Assembly: GCA_964369805.1 (NCBI GenBank)
Contig: CAYJFM010000052.1
Coordinates: 1-10,051, forward strand
Direction of reading: 5' to 3'
DNA: 10,051 bases
Source: CAYJHC01 sp964369805
Lineage (GTDB): Bacteria > Bacillota > Clostridia > Peptostreptococcales > Anaerovoracaceae
In this document: positions 5,595 through 10,051 of the stretch, one piece after another
Layout of the letters: every line of letters starts with the position of its first letter
Numbering within the stretch: the first letter of the stretch is position 1
The notes under the pieces: model-generated
The model's input: only the letters and a program-made list of their open reading frames with translations
What the model was told of the DNA's origin: nothing
The model's database searches: none
Program-made: the position numbers and the translations under genes

Positions 5595-7391
5595 TTATAT
5601 TTTATATTGCAAACTACTCTTTGTCAATTCATTTGCAGTTCTTTCTTCGTATTCTACCATATTTTCTATTTTTACATCACCAGAAGATATCCCTTTTCCT
5701 GTGTTCGGGTTTCCTTTAGAATAAATTGAGTCTCCTATAAATGCAGCTAATAGTACACAACAAATTACAATAAGCACTTTATGATTAATTTTTCTAACAT
5801 AGCTATCAACTAAAGGAGCAAGGACATAAACCATAGCAAGGCCACCTAGTCCAAAGACAATTAATCCCTCTGCACAAACCCTTCCGTTAAAATTGATTAA
5901 ATATCCGCTATAATCCCACCATTTCTGTCCATCATGAGCAATTTCTAGGTAGTAAGATGTTGCGTATTCTACTATCCCACAAAGTACAACTGCAGTAACA
6001 AACTGTATAATTGGTTTTCTTCTAAATTGATATAAAAGAGTTAATATTAATAGACCGCCTCCACCGTAAATCGGTAGCCATGGGCCATGCATAGTTCCAC
6101 GATTTACAAAGACACCATCTCTAATGATATGTAGTAAGACTTCCCATGACCAGCCCACAAATGAAAATGCGAAAAACATAATTATCAGTGATGGTATGGT
6201 GTATCTTCTCATAAAGTTTACAGTCTCACTCTTAGAGTTCTTTGTTTTTTCTGGTACTGTAAATAACCTAGTTGGGTACTGCTCTGCATTTAAAGTCTGT
6301 TCGAACTCTCTAGCATTTGTTTCTTTTATTATCTGTAATTCTCTAAGCTCATCTTCTTCTTTTCTAAAAATAGAAATTCCTATCATGTTTACAGCTTTTT
6401 CTAAATTGCTTTTGTTATATGTATATAAAATTGCTGGTTCATTTAATACTGTAACTACATCTGCATATTTCTTTTCAAGTTCACCCTTAGAAGCTTTTTC
6501 ATATAGATAAGTATCATTTAGTTTATCTGCATTTGGAATATTATTTTCTTTTGCTCTTTCTCTCATTTCCACATAAAATTCAGTGAAGGCTGAAATTTGA
6601 TATGGGTTAGAGAAAAAAAGTCCACTTAACCCTAGAGTTAAAGCACTCAAAACTGCCCATCCAAGAAAAGATAGTTCCATTACGAAAAGTTGCATCTTAT
6701 AGCCATCCATCATATTTCTTGATAAGGTTATAGCCTCTTTAGGCTTAAAGTCTGGGTTTTCTGCTAGAATAAATGGTACTAGATAGTAAGAGTATCTTTT
6801 TATCACGCCACCAACAATGAAAAGACAAAACCAAAGTGCATTAAATACAGTAGTTACGCACATTGCCCATGCAACCTTAGACCATCTTTTAATATAGAAT
6901 AAGTAAAGAAATCTTTGCGCTGGAATATTTCCATAATTTCTTCCTTCTAAGAAAATTCTTCTTGAAATAACTTTAAACACATTACCTACATAAAACCAGA
7001 ATGCAAATAGAACTAAAATAGCTATTACAACTAGTAAAACTGCCGAAGCTATTTCTGAGTTAGTTAGAGAAAATAAAGCTAAAGCTAGGGAAGTAATATA
7101 GGTTCCTGTCTGAAGCGTTACAAGTACACTTGAAAGTACTCCTTTATCTGTTGAGAACACACTGCTAAACCCCTCTGACAAATAATTGGGAATCGAAATA
7201 ATATTGCTAAAGTGAGAAATATCAGCGGTAAAAATCGTCAAACTATCTGCAAACTCTGCTCCAATTAGTCCTCCGATCAAACATGTTAACAGAAAAATCC
7301 AGTAGTGCCTTTTAACTGACTTCTTACCTTTAGCTTTATATTCTTTACGGTTGATTTTTATAATACCTTCTCTTTTATCCATATTTCCCAT
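5595..7391 (-). CDS. DUF975-like and CmpB-type (putative ABC permease) fusion membrane protein
   Basis: Positions count from the GTG at 7394 (599 residues). The N-terminal half looks like a DUF975 integral membrane domain, with hydrophobic segments near 31-50, 90-110, 117-140, 175-197 and 237-262 and the family-like stretches AENPDFKPKEAITLSRNMM (211-229), LFVMELSFLGW (236-246) and SNPYQISAFTEFY (262-274). A charged linker (about 280-395) follows. The C-terminal half resembles the CmpB 'putative ABC-transporter type IV' family, with FVGWSWEVLL (412-421), GPWLPIYGGGG (437-447) and NGRVCAEGLIVFGLGGL (503-519). The cargo is unknown and there is no ATPase nearby. Start: GTG (7394), ATG (7391) and ATG (7382) are all possible. 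I chose 7391 because GGAAAG sits just upstream; it is too close for the GTG. The last codons contain the ileS promoter. Membrane location is sure; function is not. Confidence 0.85.
   Translation of the reverse strand: MGNMDKREGIIKINRKEYKAKGKKSVKRHYWIFLLTCLIGGLIGAEFADSLTIFTADISHFSNIISIPNYLSEGFSSVFSTDKGVLSSVLVTLQTGTYITSLALALFSLTNSEIASAVLLVVIAILVLFAFWFYVGNVFKVISRRIFLEGRNYGNIPAQRFLYLFYIKRWSKVAWAMCVTTVFNALWFCLFIVGGVIKRYSYYLVPFILAENPDFKPKEAITLSRNMMDGYKMQLFVMELSFLGWAVLSALTLGLSGLFFSNPYQISAFTEFYVEMRERAKENNIPNADKLNDTYLYEKASKGELEKKYADVVTVLNEPAILYTYNKSNLEKAVNMIGISIFRKEEDELRELQIIKETNAREFEQTLNAEQYPTRLFTVPEKTKNSKSETVNFMRRYTIPSLIIMFFAFSFVGWSWEVLLHIIRDGVFVNRGTMHGPWLPIYGGGGLLILTLLYQFRRKPIIQFVTAVVLCGIVEYATSYYLEIAHDGQKWWDYSGYLINFNGRVCAEGLIVFGLGGLAMVYVLAPLVDSYVRKINHKVLIVICCVLLAAFIGDSIYSKGNPNTGKGISSGDVKIENMVEYEERTANELTKSSLQYKI
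5599..5627 (-). promoter_or_regulatory. ileS promoter, embedded in the 3' end of the upstream CDS
   Basis: On the - strand TTGACA (5622-5627, a perfect -35) is followed 17 bases later by TAAAAT (5599-5604, 5 of 6 match to -10). Transcription would begin near 5592, just upstream of T-box stem I. Both hexamers lie inside the final codons of the DUF975/CmpB gene: TTGACA encodes Leu-Thr, and TAAAAT spans the Tyr-Lys-Ile codons before the stop. Confidence 0.8.
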
Positions 7392-7413
7392 CACTTTCCA
7401 TAATTATATATAG

Positions 7414-7453
7414 ATTTAAGTTTTATTGTTTCTACTTAGTCAACCCATGTCAA
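7414..7453 (-). promoter_or_regulatory. Candidate promoter region for the DUF975/CmpB gene
   Basis: On the - strand a perfect TTGACA (7448-7453) has a poor -10 (AACAAT, 7425-7430) at 17 bases. A second -35-like TTGACT (7438-7443) has TTAAAT (7414-7419) at 18 bases. Either could drive the membrane gene that starts near 7391. The choice cannot be made by eye. Confidence 0.35.
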
Positions 7454-7482
7454 CAAATTTAGAGCTTCTAGACTTTCTTCTT

Positions 7483-7659
7483 TTAGATAATTCTGTATTT
7501 CCCTCTGTTTCCCATTTTCTGATATTTTAGAAGACCTAATTTTTCAAACTTTTGCACAAAACTACGTATTGTACCATATGCAGCATTAGCAAAATAATAA
7601 TGCAAAATTGCAGCCTTTACTAATTGATACTAGTATATATCAATCAGTGCGATAGTCAT
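7483..7659 (-). pseudogene. Decayed winged-helix (wHTH) coding remnant
   Basis: On the - strand an open stretch of 48 codons between a TAG (7630-7632) and a TAA (7483-7485) encodes a peptide containing YFANAAYGTIRSFVQKFEKL and then GLLKYQKMGNRGKYRII. This has the shape of a winged helix: a recognition-helix-like segment (YGTIRSFVQKFEKLGLL) followed by a basic beta wing ending in KYRII. In the same frame an ATG at 7657-7659 opens nine codons that stop at the TAG, so a start-plus-body gene would be interrupted. I see no Shine-Dalgarno or credible start for the body itself. It may be the tail of a decayed regulator or of a Fic-type protein with a C-terminal wHTH. The rest of the 7392-7672 gap holds only the promoter candidate and the inverted repeat listed separately. 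Confidence 0.35.
7620..7647. repeat. AT-rich inverted repeat, 10-bp arms
   Basis: The arms are 7620-7629 (CTAATTGATA) and 7638-7647 (TATCAATCAG), with an 8-base loop and one G-T pair. It lies 25 bases past the stop of the PreA-like gene and could be a weak terminator hairpin for that - strand operon, but no T-tract follows on either strand. It could instead be an operator site. It overlaps the TAG of the wHTH remnant. Confidence 0.4.
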
Positions 7660-7672
7660 TTTATGCTAAATA

Positions 7673-8803
7673 TTACCAGCCTAAGCTTAAAACATTACCT
7701 GGACAAATAGTACAGCACATTCCGCAACCTATACATTTTTCTATATCCACCACGATTTTATTACTTTCCCAAGCAATTGCATCTTCAAAACAACAGACAA
7801 TACACTTTTTACATTGATTTTTGTAACAGCTATTGTTTAATTTTACTTTTTTAGGCTCTACCTTAAGCTCTTCAAAAGCCTTTATTTCATTAATTGCAGC
7901 ACCTTTTATATCTTCTATTGATTCATAAGGATGGAGGTTAATCCATTCCTCCAAGTCCTTAATAATTCTATTAACCTCACTATAGCCATTTATTAAAATA
8001 TTAGTGCCCATGGCACCTGCTTGTGCACCTACCATTATGTATTCTAACAAGTTCTTATGGTTTTGTATCCCACCCATTCCAGTTATTGGTAATTTTGTGC
8101 TCTGGGAAATCATAGCTACTGTTGACAGCCCAATTGGCTTTATAGGTGGACCTGAATAGCCTCCATAGGTTTGCAAGGAAGGCTTTAGTGTCTCTATGTC
8201 TATGTTTAGTATACATCTAATAGTGTTAATAGCACTTATTCCTTTGCCACCTGCCTTTTCAATAGCTTTAACAACTTTTGTCAAATCAGATACGCTGTGG
8301 CTAAGTTTTACAGACACAGGGATATTCACAGAATCTACTACCTCTTTAGTATATGCATAAACTATTTCTGAATCCTCTGCTAAAACTTCCCTACATTCTC
8401 CCATAGGACATGATAAACCTATTTCAATGCCATCCACACCAGTTTTTTCAATTTTCTTTGCAATATATGCAAGTTCAGATGAACTACTGGCCATTATACT
8501 TGCAATTATTAAACACTCTTGGCCAAATCGTTTTTCTTTATATATATAGTTTAAATCATCCACCCATTCTTCTAAACTCTTTCCACTATAGCTTTTTATG
8601 TTTTCTAGTCCAGAAAACTCATTGTCATAAGCATACATGGGAGTTAAGTTGGGATACTCCTCACTTACAATAGTTTCTGTAAAGACTGCACCAGCTCCAC
8701 TTTCTATTGCTTTTTTTATATTGGATAAACCTTTCATCCAAGGTCCTGAGGCTATGACAATAGGATTCTTACACTCCAGACCTAATATATTTGTTTTAAA
8801 CAT
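7673..8803 (-). CDS. PreA-like FMN / [4Fe-4S] oxidoreductase (dihydroorotate/dihydropyrimidine dehydrogenase family)
   Basis: The 376-residue product has an FMN TIM-barrel of the dihydroorotate/dihydropyrimidine dehydrogenase family (about 1-315) and a C-terminal ferredoxin-like part. Visible landmarks: ASGPW (18-22), IASIMAS (100-106), SCP (131-133) with the catalytic-Cys equivalent C132, VKLS with the FMN-contacting K166, INT (192-194), YGGYSGPPIKPI (213-224) and GMGGI (242-246). Cluster motif 1 is irregular (C326-x4-C331-x2-C334-x3-C338, no Pro); motif 2 is standard (C357-x2-C360-x2-C363-x3-C367-Pro). PreA normally pairs with the NAD(P)H-linked PreT to reduce uracil/thymine; no PreT lies in the window. 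Compared with mammalian DPD, Asn609, Ser670, Cys671, Asn736 and Thr737 are matched, but Glu611 becomes K70 and Asn668 becomes G129, so the substrate may differ. The ATG at 8801-8803 has GGGAGGG upstream; lacI ends 13 bases before it, so they probably form one operon. Confidence 0.85.
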   Translation of the reverse strand: MFKTNILGLECKNPIVIASGPWMKGLSNIKKAIESGAGAVFTETIVSEEYPNLTPMYAYDNEFSGLENIKSYSGKSLEEWVDDLNYIYKEKRFGQECLIIASIMASSSSELAYIAKKIEKTGVDGIEIGLSCPMGECREVLAEDSEIVYAYTKEVVDSVNIPVSVKLSHSVSDLTKVVKAIEKAGGKGISAINTIRCILNIDIETLKPSLQTYGGYSGPPIKPIGLSTVAMISQSTKLPITGMGGIQNHKNLLEYIMVGAQAGAMGTNILINGYSEVNRIIKDLEEWINLHPYESIEDIKGAAINEIKAFEELKVEPKKVKLNNSCYKNQCKKCIVCCFEDAIAWESNKIVVDIEKCIGCGMCCTICPGNVLSLGW

Positions 8804-8810
8804 GCAAAGT

Positions 8811-8817
8811 CCCTCCC
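8811..8817 (-). promoter_or_regulatory. Ribosome binding site of the PreA-like gene, overlapping the lacI stop
   Basis: On the - strand GGGAGGG begins at the G of the lacI TAG stop and lies 7 bases before the ATG. The overlap makes translational coupling with the regulator likely. Confidence 0.8.
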
Positions 8818-9872
8818 TACCATAATTCCTTTAATCTATCTCGGTTACCACATGATTTTCTAACCTTTAATTTACACTTAACCATAATTTTTTCTGGTAA
8901 ACCATCTGAGTTCTCTCCATCTATAAGGTCAAGTAGAAGTCTAATTCCCATTAGCCCCATGCGGTAGGCCGGCTTAGATACAGTAGTCAGCTTAGGTTCA
9001 ACAACAGCACCAACCTTGAGATCATCAAATCCCACTACCGCAATATCTTCAGGTATAGAAAGACCACTTTGTTTAATTCTTTCAATTGCCCCAAAAGCTA
9101 AGTTATCAGAAGCTGTAAAAATTGCATCAATTCTATTGCTTTTAAAACTTGTACACTCTTCTATAACACTGTCCTTTGATAAGAGTTTACTTGTTGCAAC
9201 ATAACCTTCTACTATATTATTCAAGCAATATATAACATTATCTTCCTTGAATAATATATTTGCATCTTTCAAGGCTTCTTTATACCCATCTAGTTTTTCC
9301 TTACTTTCCATCTCTGCTTTTGCATCTAAAAGAATAGCAATATTTTTTCTATTTAAGTCAATTAGATGACTAACTGCCTCTTTTGCAGAGGACTTGTAGT
9401 CAGTAAATACAATATTTTCTGAAGCAGAATGTATAGCCTTATCTACTAGTACAAATGGAATTCTTTTGTTTTTAATTTTATTAAAGTCTTTTTTCTTTAG
9501 AACTGAAGAAATAAGCACTAGTCCATCTACATTTCTGTTCATTAGCATCTCAATTGAAGCCCACTCCTTTACTGGATCAAATTCCGTGTGACAAAGGTTA
9601 ATGCTGTAACCTTTCTTATGTGCTATTTCTTCTATACCTTTTGTTATTTCCATATTGGTGGGGTTTAAAATGTCTGATACAAGAAGCCCTATAACTTTGG
9701 TTTTGCTTGACTGTATATTACTTGCAAACCAATTAGGAGTGTATTCAAGTTCCTCTATTACTCCTAGAACCTTTTCTCTTGTTTTTTTCGCAACAAGATC
9801 AGGTGAGTTTAACACCCTAGATACTGTCGTTATAGAAACTTCTGCTTTTTTGGCTACAGCCTTAATATTCAC
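8817..9872 (-). CDS. LacI-family transcriptional regulator
   Basis: I place the start at GTG 9870-9872, giving 351 residues. An ATG 15 bases upstream (9885-9887) is possible, but it has no good ribosome site, while GGGAGGG lies 5 bases before the GTG, and family members typically begin M-N-I-K-x-V-A. Domains: helix-turn-helix NIKAVAKKAEVSITTVSRVL at residues 2-21, a hinge helix near 45-56 (YTPNWFASNIQ), then a periplasmic-binding-protein-like sensor domain with TDYKSSAKEAVSHLI, IPEDIAVVGFDDL and the LTTVSKPAYRMG stretch. It should be a dimeric repressor whose DNA binding changes with a small ligand. The hinge lacks the usual Ala-Arg-x-Leu (here Ala-Ser-Asn-Ile). It precedes the PreA-like gene by 13 bases and probably controls that operon, including itself, through the repeat at 9888-9917. 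The ligand is unknown. Confidence 0.93.
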   Translation of the reverse strand: MNIKAVAKKAEVSITTVSRVLNSPDLVAKKTREKVLGVIEELEYTPNWFASNIQSSKTKVIGLLVSDILNPTNMEITKGIEEIAHKKGYSINLCHTEFDPVKEWASIEMLMNRNVDGLVLISSVLKKKDFNKIKNKRIPFVLVDKAIHSASENIVFTDYKSSAKEAVSHLIDLNRKNIAILLDAKAEMESKEKLDGYKEALKDANILFKEDNVIYCLNNIVEGYVATSKLLSKDSVIEECTSFKSNRIDAIFTASDNLAFGAIERIKQSGLSIPEDIAVVGFDDLKVGAVVEPKLTTVSKPAYRMGLMGIRLLLDLIDGENSDGLPEKIMVKCKLKVRKSCGNRDRLKELW

Positions 9873-9877
9873 AGTTA

Positions 9878-9884
9878 CCCTCCC
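9878..9884 (-). promoter_or_regulatory. Ribosome binding site that decides the lacI GTG start
   Basis: On the - strand GGGAGGG lies 5 bases before GTG 9870-9872. It sits inside the first codons of the longer ATG-started alternative (ATG GGG AGG GTA), which argues that those codons are leader, not coding sequence. Confidence 0.75.
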
Positions 9885-9887
9885 CAT

Positions 9888-9917
9888 CTACTTAATACCT
9901 TAACTTGCTTTAAGTAG
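9888..9917. promoter_or_regulatory. Candidate LacI-type operator (inverted repeat)
   Basis: Perfect 8-base arms CTACTTAA (9888-9895) and TTAAGTAG (9910-9917) are separated by 14 bases. Further CTTAA/TTAAG half-sites lie between them. The repeat begins at the -10 of the candidate lacI promoter and covers the expected transcription start, a classic position for autoregulation. Binding by this LacI protein is inference. Confidence 0.5.
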
Positions 9918-9944
9918 TTTACACTAATTAACTGAATACAGCAA
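9916..9944 (-). promoter_or_regulatory. Candidate promoter of the lacI-preA-like operon
   Basis: On the - strand TTGCTG (9939-9944, 3 of 6 to -35) is followed 17 bases later by TAAACT (9916-9921, 4 of 6 to -10). The site is weak but well placed: it is directly upstream of the inverted repeat and lacI start and just past the hairpin at 9940-9973. Confidence 0.4.
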
Positions 9945-9973
9945 ATGAGAAGGCATCACCCTTCTCATTTGCT
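9940..9973. terminator. Perfect 14-bp hairpin, probable terminator
   Basis: AGCAAATGAGAAGG (9940-9953) pairs perfectly with CCTTCTCATTTGCT (9960-9973) around a 6-base loop. The flanks are AT-rich, but neither side has a clean T-tract, so it is a strong stem with a poor intrinsic tail. It most likely ends a - strand gene entering from the right edge; the candidate -35 of lacI overlaps its last bases. Confidence 0.6.
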
Positions 9974-9995
9974 ATTATGTTATCTTAATTAATAT

Positions 9996-10051
9996 CTACT
10001 CATAATTCTTCTTGAATGCAATCTCAACTTTCTTTCTATCTTTTTTCCATT
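9996..10051 (-). CDS. Possible C-terminal end of a gene beyond the right edge
   Basis: On the - strand a frame is open from the right edge to a TAG at 9996-9998 and encodes WKKDRKKVEIAFKKNYE, a basic, lysine-rich tail. The stop lies 22 bases before the 14-bp hairpin, the spacing expected for a gene and its terminator. Another frame also stays open (NGKKIERKLRLHSRRIMSRY, stop at 9989-9991). With fewer than 20 codons I cannot tell which is real or name the protein. Confidence 0.3.
   Translation of the reverse strand, partial: WKKDRKKVEIAFKKNYE

Noticed and set aside
5442..5729. A + strand frame across the T-box.
   Set aside because: It covers a structured RNA leader read on the other strand and has no recognisable protein features.
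6124..6510. A + strand frame of 128 codons opposite the DUF975/CmpB gene.
   Set aside because: It overlaps a well supported membrane protein gene and has no domain or ribosome site of its own.
7673..8803. Naming the oxidoreductase preA or pyrD outright.
   Set aside because: No PreT or PyrK partner is visible, the substrate-contact residues differ, and the first cluster motif is irregular, so only a family-level name is justified.
9873..9887. The ATG at 9885-9887 as the lacI start.
   Set aside because: It has no ribosome site, while the GTG five codons later has an ideal one and gives the typical family N-terminus.
8410..9903. Several + strand frames opposite the PreA-like and lacI genes.
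   Set aside because: All are antisense to genes with clear family motifs.
1..10051. A defence island, toxin-antitoxin pair, phage or insertion element.
   Set aside because: No transposase, integrase, nuclease, toxin-like pair, terminal repeats or CRISPR array could be seen on either strand.

Overview
The window is AT-rich DNA that reads like a low-GC, anaerobic Firmicute, most probably a member of the Clostridia. The reasons are a flavodiiron-type C-terminus, a T-box leader with the canonical Firmicutes core, strong GGAGG-type ribosome binding sites, TTG and GTG starts, and an iron-sulfur oxidoreductase of the PreA type. Apart from a short gene end on the + strand at the left edge, every recognisable gene is on the - strand.

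Layout from left to right: (1) 2-109, the last codons of a flavodiiron (FprA-like) protein on the + strand, then a hairpin terminator at 201-236 that can serve both strands. (2) 237-1022, a small unrecognised membrane protein with three N-terminal membrane segments and a C-terminal domain of about 160 residues. It starts at TTG and has its own weak promoter candidate. (3) 1190-5329, a two-gene operon transcribed right to left: ileS (a long, type 2-like isoleucyl-tRNA synthetase) followed 3 bases later by rlmN (23S rRNA A2503 methyltransferase), closed by a strong terminator at 1137-1177. It is led by an isoleucine T-box riboswitch (5381-5592) with specifier AUC. The promoter (TTGACA-17-TAAAAT) lies inside the last codons of the next gene upstream. 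(4) 5595-7391, a polytopic membrane protein joining a DUF975-like half to a CmpB-type putative ABC permease half. (5) 7392-7672, non-coding, with a decayed winged-helix remnant and an inverted repeat. (6) 7673-9872, a LacI-family regulator followed 13 bases later by a PreA-like FMN/[4Fe-4S] oxidoreductase, apparently one operon, with a candidate operator just upstream of lacI. (7) 9940-9973, a perfect 14-bp hairpin, and beyond it possibly the end of another - strand gene running off the window.

How they work together: the T-box couples ileS and rlmN to the charging state of tRNA-Ile, so a translation enzyme and a ribosome-modifying enzyme respond to isoleucine supply together. The regulator and oxidoreductase look like a small self-regulated metabolic unit whose substrate I cannot name.

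The points I find most notable are the IleRS class I signature, which reads G-I-H-H instead of H-I-G-H (the swapped GXHH form linked to extreme mupirocin resistance), and the PreA-like enzyme, which keeps the catalytic Cys but has replaced two pyrimidine-contacting residues. I did not find a CRISPR array, IS element, tRNA, rRNA or a clearly new defence system.
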